This document shows, one piece after another, positions 6,901 to 13,816 of a stretch of DNA of 64,000 nt (within the stretch, counting starts at the first letter, position 1; each line of letters starts with the position of its first letter). The notes under the pieces were generated by a model, which was given only the letters and a program-made list of their open reading frames with translations, made no database searches and was not told the DNA's origin. The translations under genes and the position numbers were made by a program. Source of the DNA: Mycobacterium sp. 1081908.1 (GTDB lineage: Bacteria; Actinomycetota; Actinomycetes; Mycobacteriales; Mycobacteriaceae); contig NZ_LZLY01000034.1 of NCBI RefSeq assembly GCF_001673535.1, positions 48,670 through 112,669 on the forward strand, in the 5' to 3' direction.

Positions 6901-8490
6901 TTAAGCCCCGCTGCCATCCTGCAAGTCCGGAAGGTCTTGGCCCAGAACCATTTTCGGTCCCCACTCGTAGGTGTCCCACGCGTGGTCGAGCACGGAGTTC
7001 CGTCCAAGCTCCTTGTCGGCGAGCGCGTTAGAAATGCGCGATCCATCGCTCATTGTTGGGTCGGCTAGAAATTTCTGAAGGAAAGCGCTGACGTCGATAT
7101 CTTGAAGGGTGACAAGTCTTTCGATGTCTTCGCTGGCAGCGATGGTTGTCGGGATTTTCGGCGTGACATCGAGGAGATCCTGTATCGGTCTCGCATTGGC
7201 TAAATCGAATCGTTCCATGGTCACGATGAGCCCAATTCGAGGCAGATCCGCGGGGATGTGCGCGAAGGCTGGGTGCTGCTCGGCGATCCGATCATCGGTC
7301 GTATTGACCTGCTTGTATGCCTTGCCCAGCATCCGCCGCAGTTCTGCGCCGGCGTCGGCAGTGCCCATACGCACGGGCTCCGTTGGTCTAACCGACTTGA
7401 CCTCAACCAAGATGACCGCATCTGCACAGACCACTACCCAGTCGACTGATCGCTTGCCGCCTTTGTCATAGACGATTTCAGGATGAATTTGAGCGTTTGG
7501 GATGGTCGCGAGTTGCCGGCCGACGTACTGCTCGAACAAGTCACCAACGTCATCCGTGAAGCTGTTGCCCCACTTCTTCGCGCCCGCGTAATAGACGCCA
7601 AGCGGACTGATCTTACGAAGCACGAGAAGTATTGAAGGGACTAGCAATTCGTTCGAGACACCTGCCACCACAGGCCTAGCGAGCAGAGGATTGAACGTGA
7701 ATCGCCGGTAATCGCTGGCCATGGGGACGCTTCGCTGGGCGTGGAACCACTTCAGAGAACCAACAAAGTTCTGAGCGACAGCGCTGGCGAGCACTTCGGT
7801 CGGCATGACCGCCGTGATCGGGTCTAGTTGCGGATGGTTGAACCAGTCGGCCGAAAACATTCCCGCGTTATGCGCCGCTGTCGCCTGAACAAAGAATCCC
7901 GCCCCGGTGTATTGCGAGAGGGTACAGCCAAACAGCTCGGTGTCCCATCCTGGGCGGATCACCTTGAGCGGTTTCGAAGATTGCGTGTTTTCGAAGAGCG
8001 CCACCGTTCGGCCTACTTCGTTGTACGGCGTTTGGTTGTAACCCTGTTCGGACGTAATCCTCAGAAAGAACCCAGTGAGCGAGTCTGGGCTGTTCGAAGC
8101 TAGCCCGGCATCACTGACCGCGACGTATGCCGCACAGCAATACAGCAGATCTTCTTGTGTTGCCGCAGAACGATATTCGTTCCCGGATGTAAGGCTCACT
8201 CGGGCGATGTCAGCCAGCGCCCATGGCGTGTACTTGCGGTAAGGGCTCTTGAGCCAAGAACCGGGCTGCCAGTATTGGGCCGACGTTTGCGCTATCAGCG
8301 GCACTAGCGAGGATGGCGAGTGCCGACGGACCCGCGCTACGTACTCGGCATCGCCAATGGAGTCTCGGTAAACATTGGCCACAAGTCGTAAGTTACCGAT
8401 TATCCCCCGGCGAGTTTGATGTTCTTCGCCGTCACATGACAATCGCGGTTCGGGAGCCTTCCCTGCGGCGTGGACGGATCGGCCTTTCAC
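6901..8490 (-). CDS. Large PD-(D/E)XK nuclease-like protein (cargo), 529 aa
   Basis: The C-terminal third carries a clear nuclease signature: E320 in DLFEQYVGRQL, then HPEIVYDKGGKRSVDWVVV with D350, then E363-V-K365 in ILVEVKSVRP, and a following helix GKAYKQVN. This order (E, D, ExK, K-Q) is that of Mrr/NERD-like restriction folds. The first 300 residues have no family I recognise and may sense or bind the target. GTG 8490 follows GGGGAG but would make the gene overlap the terminase gene by 59 bp; a later start at GTG 8382 would avoid this. The gene sits where portal and capsid genes normally follow the terminase. Confidence 0.68.
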   Translation of the reverse strand: MKGRSVHAAGKAPEPRLSCDGEEHQTRRGIIGNLRLVANVYRDSIGDAEYVARVRRHSPSSLVPLIAQTSAQYWQPGSWLKSPYRKYTPWALADIARVSLTSGNEYRSAATQEDLLYCCAAYVAVSDAGLASNSPDSLTGFFLRITSEQGYNQTPYNEVGRTVALFENTQSSKPLKVIRPGWDTELFGCTLSQYTGAGFFVQATAAHNAGMFSADWFNHPQLDPITAVMPTEVLASAVAQNFVGSLKWFHAQRSVPMASDYRRFTFNPLLARPVVAGVSNELLVPSILLVLRKISPLGVYYAGAKKWGNSFTDDVGDLFEQYVGRQLATIPNAQIHPEIVYDKGGKRSVDWVVVCADAVILVEVKSVRPTEPVRMGTADAGAELRRMLGKAYKQVNTTDDRIAEQHPAFAHIPADLPRIGLIVTMERFDLANARPIQDLLDVTPKIPTTIAASEDIERLVTLQDIDVSAFLQKFLADPTMSDGSRISNALADKELGRNSVLDHAWDTYEWGPKMVLGQDLPDLQDGSGA

Positions 8491-9844
8491 AGGTCACTCC
8501 CCACAGCGCCAACGTCGCCGCGACGAGGGTTGAGGAGCCCGCAGCTTTGCGGTCCCAGCCGAACGCTTGACCGCCGAGCATAGGTCGCTGCTTGGCCGAC
8601 AGCACGCCGCGGGTCAACTCGACCTGCCCGCGATGCGCCAGCCTTCCTTCGGTCACCGCGTCCCACAGCAGCCCTGCCGCGATCGCCGCGTCGTGATGCC
8701 CGGTCAGCGTCGGCCGGATCCTGGCACCAGCCCAATCGAGTTCGGCCAGCGCGTTCCGTTCATCAACGACGACAGCCCGCACCCCCGGCTGAAGGTGTGC
8801 GCTCACCCACTGCGGTAGCCACGTCACACCCGGCGCGGTGGTGTACCACTCCAGGTGCAGCCGGCCGTCGTCGCGGTGGCCCGCCAAGCACACGGTCGCG
8901 GCGTCGCGAGACGGCATCGCGTCCACACCGATCGCCAGATCCCGCACCGGCACCGAATTCGGATCAGCAAGCGATGCCCACACATCGGCGTCGAACACCG
9001 CCGTCGCTGCGGCTTTCGGCAGCCACATCGACAACCGCTCCGCCCGGAACTGATCCACCGGCAGCACCGCGCGGTCATCAAGGATGGCCTGCAACGGCAC
9101 CCGGCCAGCCGCCACCGCCGGATTCACACGCAGCCACAACTCCTGGTCATCGACATCGGCGCCCCACTGCGCGCACCACTCCCACCACGCGAGCCGGGGA
9201 TTCAGCCCATCATGCGCCGACGACCGCATCGTGGCGAACGCCTCCGAATCATGCATCGGACCCGGCGCCGTCCCGAAATACAGCGACTGCGCGCGCGGCC
9301 GCGAGAACACCGTCGGCGCCAACGCCCCCACTTCCGGCGCCGGCAAATCCTCAGCCTCATCAACCACCAGGCGATCCACCGACAGCCCACGACCCGCGGA
9401 CGCCGAGCGCGTCGTGAACGCGATCCGAGCACCCGTGTCCAGCTCGATGTACTCGGCGCCGATCATCTGCGAATGCCGCCGCACCCGGCTAGCCAGCTCC
9501 GAATGCGACTGGATCACCGACCACAGCCGCCGAAACGCATCACTAGAGGTTTTGACCGCATGCGCCGTGTGCAAGATGTTCTCACCCAACTGGTACAGCC
9601 CGAACAGCTCGAGCGCCAGGATGATCTGGCCCTTTCCCGACTGCCTCGCCACGACCAAACCGGCCTGCGAGCACGACCAGCCGCCGTGAGCCTCGCGCAG
9701 CACCCCGCGCACGATCCCGGTCTGCCACGGGTCCAGCGGCACACCGTAGGCCAGCGCCAGATCCACGCAATCCTGGCCCGTCGTCTCATCCCCGTCGGGA
9801 ATACGCGAGAACGTCGGCTCCGTCGTGGCCGGCGCGGTCATCAC
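8432..9844 (-). CDS. Phage terminase large subunit
   Basis: 470 residues. The N-terminal ATPase has a Walker A-like VVARQSGKGQ (residues 64-73), Walker B DRLVVDEAED (157-166) and a typical early QxGIVRGVLRE segment; the C-terminal nuclease domain starts near AIGVDAM with acidic residues (about residue 307) and continues through VVVDERN and HHDAAIAAGLLWDA. The length suits a complete protein. It translocates DNA into a procapsid with the small subunit. The start overlaps the terS stop by 4 bp. No portal or head gene follows, which is unusual. Confidence 0.92.
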   Translation of the reverse strand: MMTAPATTEPTFSRIPDGDETTGQDCVDLALAYGVPLDPWQTGIVRGVLREAHGGWSCSQAGLVVARQSGKGQIILALELFGLYQLGENILHTAHAVKTSSDAFRRLWSVIQSHSELASRVRRHSQMIGAEYIELDTGARIAFTTRSASAGRGLSVDRLVVDEAEDLPAPEVGALAPTVFSRPRAQSLYFGTAPGPMHDSEAFATMRSSAHDGLNPRLAWWEWCAQWGADVDDQELWLRVNPAVAAGRVPLQAILDDRAVLPVDQFRAERLSMWLPKAAATAVFDADVWASLADPNSVPVRDLAIGVDAMPSRDAATVCLAGHRDDGRLHLEWYTTAPGVTWLPQWVSAHLQPGVRAVVVDERNALAELDWAGARIRPTLTGHHDAAIAAGLLWDAVTEGRLAHRGQVELTRGVLSAKQRPMLGGQAFGWDRKAAGSSTLVAATLALWGVTCERPIRPRRREGSRTAIVM

Positions 9845-10155
9845 GCACCCCGCTTACGCCGGCGGGCAGCGATCTCATCAAGCTTCGACCCACCCGGCGC
9901 CGGCGCGGAAGCCGCCAACGCCGCCACCACCAACCGGTACTCCCGCGACACCGCAGCGAGGTCCCGCGGGGCCGTCTGCGGGTCATTCAGCACGGATTCA
10001 AGCAGGTCACGCAGCGTTTCCAGACGAGAACGGTCGCTACGCGGCGCCGCGCCGGCCGCTCGGCTGCGCGACCCTCCAGATTTATCCGTATGCCGACGGG
10101 CGTCGCCTTGATCGGGGTCGAGGGGGCCTACGCCCTGGGGGTCGGGGGGTGTCAT
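9841..10155 (-). CDS. Probable terminase small subunit, 104 aa
   Basis: I chose ATG 10155 because it overlaps the HNH stop as ATGA. The first 45 residues are polar and probably disordered (TPPDPQGVGPLDPDQGDARR). Then a helical segment RLETLRDLLESVL and SREYRLVVAALAA, and a basic end KLDEIAARRRKRGA. Small terminases recognise packaging sites and sit directly before the large subunit; this one is assigned mostly from position and general character. If the element is a satellite, this protein would direct packaging of its own DNA. Confidence 0.72.
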   Translation of the reverse strand: MTPPDPQGVGPLDPDQGDARRHTDKSGGSRSRAAGAAPRSDRSRLETLRDLLESVLNDPQTAPRDLAAVSREYRLVVAALAASAPAPGGSKLDEIAARRRKRGA

Positions 10156-10427
10156 CCGAGGGCTCCTGAGTTGCGTCCGACGGTGCCGTCGGGCAGGTTG
10201 CTGCGTTTGCCGTTGCACGCGTGGTGTGCTGGGCGCAGTTGCTCGAAGTCGTCGGTTCCACCGTGGCTGGTTGGGGTTTGGTGGTCGACGACGAAGGACC
10301 TGGGGTGGGGCCAGCGCAGGGTGAGGTCAATCGGTTGTTGGCAGAAGCAGCAGGGTTGGCCTGCGTGGACGAGGCGCGCGATGCGTTTGCGGTTGCGGTC
10401 TCGGATCGCTTTGGTGGCGAACGGCAT
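10152..10427 (-). CDS. HNH endonuclease, 91 aa
   Basis: A compact HNH domain: PCCFCQQ (Cys pair, residues 26-29), FVVDHQTPTSHGG with D48-H49, and LRPAHHACNGKRSN with H68/H69 and N72. HNH proteins encoded beside terminase genes in HK97-like phages work with the large terminase in DNA cleavage. The tail ends in ATGA overlap with the small-terminase gene. Confidence 0.9.
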   Translation of the reverse strand: MPFATKAIRDRNRKRIARLVHAGQPCCFCQQPIDLTLRWPHPRSFVVDHQTPTSHGGTDDFEQLRPAHHACNGKRSNLPDGTVGRNSGALG

Positions 10428-10450
10428 CGGCGGTCAGATGTTCCTTTCGC

Positions 10451-10600
10451 TTAGTCCTTGCGGCTCGGAAGCTTGCCGGTCAGTCGTAGGTGAGCGGCGG
10501 CGTAGCGCAGATACTGACTCGGCGAGTAACCCGGCTCGCCGTCTTGGCCAGTCCTTCCGTCGAGGGCCTGAAACGGTTGACGCCCGCCGCCGCCGATCAT
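10451..10600 (-). CDS. Small hypothetical protein, 49 aa
   Basis: An ATG-to-TAA frame between the DUF3631 and HNH genes. It starts 4 bp after the DUF3631 stop and ends 23 bp before the HNH start. The peptide has an organised C-terminal half, EPGYSPSQYLRYAAAHLRLT, then GKLPSRKD, with a likely amphipathic helix. I recognise no family. Its close packing in the operon supports a real gene. Confidence 0.5.
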   Translation of the reverse strand: MIGGGGRQPFQALDGRTGQDGEPGYSPSQYLRYAAAHLRLTGKLPSRKD

Positions 10601-10604
10601 GGGG

Positions 10605-11102
10605 TCAGACGTTCCAGCTGCCGGCCAAGGCAGCCATCGCGAACGTGTTGAATTCCGTGGGAATCTGCATCGGTCCGACGCAGCGGAGCGCTGGGCGCCC
10701 GCGCTGGTGGCCGGCGTTCAGCAAAGCGCGCAGATCCTCGTGTTGTTCGGCGACTTTCTTGGTTCCGAAAATGGTGTCGGCCTCGTCGATCACCAACGTG
10801 GGCGGATGCTCGCCATTGATGGACCGGAAAATAGCGGCCACGGTCGCGTTGACCGTCGCAAGCGGCTTATGACACGTCCCCGTGATGATGTCGAGGAATC
10901 GTGACTTGCCGCAACGCTTCTCGGGACTGGTGGCCACCAGCCGCGGCGCGAACTCAAACGCTGGCAGGGCATGTGTCGCGGCCGTCCACAATGCCGCCGC
11001 CACGTACGAGTGCTGATCGGGCAGTGAGACGTACCGCGCGAAGGTGGCGTACAGCTCGCCGAGCAGTTCGGCGCCGTCGTCGTTCCCATCTGCGTCGCTC
11101 AT
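10605..11102 (-). CDS. DUF3631-type ATPase, C-terminally truncated, 165 aa
   Basis: Start ATG 11102 overlaps the previous stop (ATGA). It has Walker A SPEKRCGKS (residues 59-67), Walker B TLVIDEADT (102-110) and the family phrases ALWTAATHALPAFEFAPRL and EDLRALLNAGH. Full-length DUF3631 helicase/primase-associated proteins are much longer. This one stops at TFAMAALAGSWNV, just before the arginine-finger region expected in the family. It might be a regulatory or scaffold form, or a decayed replication gene. Confidence 0.75.
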   Translation of the reverse strand: MSDADGNDDGAELLGELYATFARYVSLPDQHSYVAAALWTAATHALPAFEFAPRLVATSPEKRCGKSRFLDIITGTCHKPLATVNATVAAIFRSINGEHPPTLVIDEADTIFGTKKVAEQHEDLRALLNAGHQRGRPALRCVGPMQIPTEFNTFAMAALAGSWNV

Positions 11103-11524
11103 GCGACCTCTCCCCCGCAAGCTTCGTGTAGCAGCTCGGCGAGGTCGCGGTCACGGCCGCCGCGGCGCCACAGTGCGCGTCTGGCTTCCAATGGCAGCAG
11201 CGGGATTTGACCCGTCCCGAGGAGATGTTCCGCCGCGTCGCGATAGGCGTCGATGGCGCGTTCGGATAGGGGTGGTTCGGTGCATCGGCACGGCCAGGGA
11301 TCACGACAGCCGCAGTCCAATGGCACTGACCGTGCGGCCTTGTCGCGGCGTCGGCCAAGCTGGGACCGCAGGTCTTGCGGGTGGTCCCAGGTGCATGGCA
11401 ACCAGACCAGTGCGCTACCGGGCCGATCGGCGGTGGGTGCGGTATCGTTGGGTGTAGCTGCTGCTGTTGAAGGGGCCGCCAGTTTCCCAGGCTGGCGGCT
11501 TTTTCGTTCCGGTGGCCCGCTCAT
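11099..11524 (-). CDS. Hypothetical protein with Cys-rich motif, 141 aa
   Basis: Overlaps both neighbours by 4 bp (ATGA with the excisionase gene before it and the ATPase gene after it). A low-complexity start is followed by VWLPCTWDHPQDLRSQ and LDCGCRDPWPCRC, a dense Cys cluster that could bind zinc, then a helical end. It lies where satellites and phiRv1-like elements carry small replication accessory genes. Function unknown. Confidence 0.6.
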   Translation of the reverse strand: MSGPPERKSRQPGKLAAPSTAAATPNDTAPTADRPGSALVWLPCTWDHPQDLRSQLGRRRDKAARSVPLDCGCRDPWPCRCTEPPLSERAIDAYRDAAEHLLGTGQIPLLPLEARRALWRRGGRDRDLAELLHEACGGEVA

Positions 11525-11778
11525 GCGACACCGCCGTGCATCGGAGTGAGGACGGCGTCGAGGTCGGCGACCTTGATCTTGATGATCCGATTGCCCAGCC
11601 GGTAGCCGGCCAATCGCTTCGAGGCGATTAGCCTCCGTATCGTCTTGTGATCGACGTCGAGATATGCTGCCGCTTCAGGGATTCCGAGATAAGCAGGCTG
11701 TTGTTCTGCTTGCCGCCGGATTCTCCGGTTCGATCCTGATTTCAGATTCGTCGGAGACGTGGATTGCCGTGTAGACAC
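11521..11778 (-). CDS. Excisionase-like helix-turn-helix protein, 85 aa
   Basis: Start GTG 11778, preceded by a GGGAGG ribosome-binding site that lies inside a hairpin. Residues about 28-76 are a MerR/Xis-type winged HTH: AYLGIPEAAAYLDVDHKTIR, RLIASKRLAGYRLGNRIIKI and a closing helix VADLDAVL. Such proteins direct integrase toward excision and may also regulate the early operon. It heads a set of overlapping genes that runs through the terminase. Confidence 0.85.
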   Translation of the reverse strand: MSTRQSTSPTNLKSGSNRRIRRQAEQQPAYLGIPEAAAYLDVDHKTIRRLIASKRLAGYRLGNRIIKIKVADLDAVLTPMHGGVA

Positions 11779-11780
11779 TG

Positions 11781-11822
11781 AACCTCCCAGTGCATGAGGG
11801 ATCGACCCTCTGCTGGGAGGTT
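11781..11822 (-). promoter_or_regulatory. Nested hairpin containing the xis ribosome-binding site
   Basis: Outer arms aacctcccag (11781-11790) and ctgggaggtt (11813-11822) are perfect complements; inner arms gaggg (11796-11800) and ccctc (11806-11810) pair around atcga. On the minus strand the 3' arm contains GGGAGG eight or nine bases before the GTG start of the excisionase gene, so folding would hide the Shine-Dalgarno. It may also act as a terminator for transcripts arriving from the integrase side. Confidence 0.6.
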
Positions 11823-11924
11823 GTCGCTGGCCGGAGCTTCATGCCGGGCGCAGCAACTCTGACTGTACATGGTTAGTTGTGGGTAGGCATGGAACCACGC
11901 ACGCCGAATGTCGCGAACCTGCCC

Positions 11925-12395
11925 CTATCTTGTGTCGATGAGTGAGCGCAGCGAGATTGCGGCAATGCCGTTCTCGGCCAGCGCATCGAGCTGAGCGCAG
12001 AACTCCGGCATGCGCCTTTCATAGGACAGCCCGCACCGGCCGCATCTCAAACGAATACGAACTCTGCCGGGCGCGGTTCCGTCAGAATGCGTCAGCATCT
12101 CGGCGCTCCTGCTCCTGGGCCGGTGAATGCTTAGCGGGCCAGGAGCAGGTACATCACTAGCGATGGTCCACAGGCCGAACGTCTCGGAGCCGCGTTTCAT
12201 TGCAGCGGTGAGAATCTCATCTTCAGACCGGTTCAGCTCCATCACCGCAACGGCAAATACACCTTCAGCATCTTGTACCAAGCCCTCAGCGGCCAAAGCG
12301 CCATCAATCTTAAGGAATGGGCCCAGGACGGCCTCTGCGTGACTGGGCTCGGCGCAGTAAACGGTCAACCGGTAGTCGGGAAGTTTATGGGGCAC
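11925..12395 (-). CDS. Hypothetical protein with zinc-ribbon-like motif, 156 aa
   Basis: GTG start at 12395 overlaps the integrase stop by 11 bp, so the two are coupled. An N-terminal alpha/beta-looking region (DYRLTVYCAEPSHAEAVLGP, EGVFAVAVMELN) is followed by a C-terminal LRCGRCGLSYERRMPEFC with three or four Cys suited to metal binding. A gene between int and xis is also found in phiRv1 and phiRv2 of M. tuberculosis, but I cannot show homology. No HTH is seen, so calling it a repressor would be unsupported. Confidence 0.6.
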   Translation of the reverse strand: MPHKLPDYRLTVYCAEPSHAEAVLGPFLKIDGALAAEGLVQDAEGVFAVAVMELNRSEDEILTAAMKRGSETFGLWTIASDVPAPGPLSIHRPRSRSAEMLTHSDGTAPGRVRIRLRCGRCGLSYERRMPEFCAQLDALAENGIAAISLRSLIDTR

Positions 12396-13545
12396 CGGCA
12401 GATTCTTTCTGTGCGAGCTGTGACAGCGCGGCCGCGATCTGTGCGTCTCGATTGGCCGCTATGTGTTGGTATTTCAGTGCCGCGCTCACCGTGCTGTGGC
12501 CGAGCCGGCCCATCAATTCGGCGAGGGTCGCCCCTGTCTGAGCTGCCAATGTCGCTCCGGTGTGCCGAAGGTCGTGGAATCGCAAGTCGGGGCGCTTGGC
12601 TTTGTTGCGAGCCGGATAGTAGTAGCGATACAGCGACGACGGTTGAAGATGGTGGCCGTTGATGGCAGGAAACAACAGCGATTCGCGGGATGGGCCGGTA
12701 TGCCGTTCAAGGTGCCGATCAACGACCGGCATCAGATGAGGCGGAACGGTGACATCACGCGATCCCGCGATGCTCTTGGGTGTCGTCGTTCGCATTTCGC
12801 CGTCAACGCGGACGACGCCACGGCGAACCTGAATCACATTCCCGATGATGTCTTTTCGACGTAGCTCGGCGAGTTCGCCGTAGCGCAATGCGCACCAGGC
12901 GGCTAGGAGCACCATGAGTCGCAGCCGTTCGGGCATTTCGGTGGCGATGGTTTCCAGCTCGGCGAGGGTTGCTGGTCGGATCTTGACTCGGCGCTCTGTG
13001 TTGCCGGCGCCAGAAATGGTGCAGGGATTGGCGTCGGCGATCCCCTCCGATGCCGCGGTGCCCAGGATCGTCGACAGCAGCGAGTAGGCGTGCGCGCGCA
13101 TAACCGGCGCACCAATCGCACATGTCGCGTACCACTTGCGCACGGCGTCGGGGTTGATCGCGCGAACCGTCACGCGAGCAAATGTCGGGTTAATGTGATC
13201 CTCAAGGAGGGCCTCATAGTGCGCCAATGTCCTGTCCTTCAGCGGCCGCCCCTTGACGGTCCGGCGCTTCAGCCACTCGGTGGCGTAATCGGCGAACAGT
13301 GCGTTGGGCCGATCGTCCTGTCCGCTCGACGGTGACCAAAGGTTTCGGTCAATCTCCCGGCGTCGATCAGTGAGCCATGCTTCGCCATCTTGCTTTAGCG
13401 CGAACGTGGTCGGAGCCTCGTTGAGCATCCCGTCAGGTCCGGTGTAGCTGGCTTTCCAGCGGCCGGAGCGGAATTGCCGCAACCGCCCGAAACTGCGTCT
13501 CTGTTTACGATCCACCGATGTCACTGTCGCCGCCTTTTGCACCAC
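12385..13545 (-). CDS. int: Tyrosine-recombinase integrase
   Basis: 386 residues. The N-terminal AP2-like arm-binding segment (RRSFGRLRQFRSGRWKASYT) is followed by a SAM-like core-binding domain (about 82-175) and the catalytic domain: R221 in CALRYGELAEL, H324-xx-R327 in FHDLRHTG, H350 in RLGHST and Tyr359 in LKYQH. All catalytic residues are present. The GTG start lies inside the 22-bp arm-type repeat. A TATAGT element (minus strand 13560-13555) is nine bases upstream of the GTG, consistent with a leaderless message. It integrates at the tRNA-Val-GAC 3' end. Confidence 0.95.
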   Translation of the reverse strand: MVQKAATVTSVDRKQRRSFGRLRQFRSGRWKASYTGPDGMLNEAPTTFALKQDGEAWLTDRRREIDRNLWSPSSGQDDRPNALFADYATEWLKRRTVKGRPLKDRTLAHYEALLEDHINPTFARVTVRAINPDAVRKWYATCAIGAPVMRAHAYSLLSTILGTAASEGIADANPCTISGAGNTERRVKIRPATLAELETIATEMPERLRLMVLLAAWCALRYGELAELRRKDIIGNVIQVRRGVVRVDGEMRTTTPKSIAGSRDVTVPPHLMPVVDRHLERHTGPSRESLLFPAINGHHLQPSSLYRYYYPARNKAKRPDLRFHDLRHTGATLAAQTGATLAELMGRLGHSTVSAALKYQHIAANRDAQIAAALSQLAQKESAGAP

Positions 13546-13556
13546 ATATGCACCAC
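13535..13556. repeat. Right copy of the 22-bp repeat, overlapping the int start
   Basis: Identical to 2084-2105 (two tgcaccac units 11 bp apart). It covers the first codons and start of int (GTG 13543-13545), so binding of integrase here could both assemble the recombination complex and limit its own expression. Confidence 0.65.
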
Positions 13557-13674
13557 TATATCGGGTAGGTGTGGTTAATTGTGGTCAAGTCCGGTTAATG
13601 CTACTGTTCAGCGTGTCGCCTGGTCAGAGGCTTTCTGATGCAGGTCAGCAACAGTGTAGAGGGTTCTGATTGAG

Positions 13675-13702
13675 ACTGGTTCAATCCCAGTATCGCGCAC
13701 CA
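13675..13702. repeat. attR core (28 bp)
   Basis: Perfect copy of 2022-2049. Only the 3' part of tRNA-Val is present, so this is the displaced end of the original target. The chromosome resumes at about 13703, with aagcttttttcg nearby (13718-13729), plausibly the former tRNA terminator. Confidence 0.93.
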
Positions 13703-13816
13703 GTATCGCCGCACGTCAAAGCTTTTTTCGAGCGACGCCCAAACATCTGGCGCAACCGGCCTTCGCCCCCGGCGATCTCGCTGGCGGTCCGACCACCATT
13801 TGCTTACCCTCCTTCA

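Larger units (their letters stand above)
2022..13702. mobile_element. Integrated phage-derived element (satellite-like) in tRNA-Val-GAC, about 11.7 kb
   Basis: The boundaries are a perfect 28-bp repeat of the tRNA-Val 3' end. Inside lie a tyrosine integrase, an excisionase-like HTH protein, a truncated DUF3631 ATPase, HNH, small and large terminase, and cargo genes. I find no portal, protease, capsid, tail or lysis gene. Early and packaging genes run on the minus strand from 13.5 to 8.4 kb; four further genes are on the plus strand at the left end. Base composition of the cargo (3.7-8.5 kb) is visibly less GC-rich than the flanking chromosome. The gene content suits a phage satellite that borrows capsids from a helper, or a decayed prophage with acquired cargo. 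Confidence 0.88.

Noticed and set aside
11925..12395. Candidate immunity repressor of the element
   Set aside because: Position fits but there is no HTH; the Cys motif suggests metal binding only. No clear repressor was found in the element.
13675..13702. A second tRNA-Val
   Set aside because: Only the 3' 28 bases are present; there is no anticodon or D arm.
13670..13816. In-frame upstream extension of the lipoprotein gene into attR
   Set aside because: ATG 13817 starts a proper signal peptide with lipobox; the upstream codons read through the att site and look non-coding.
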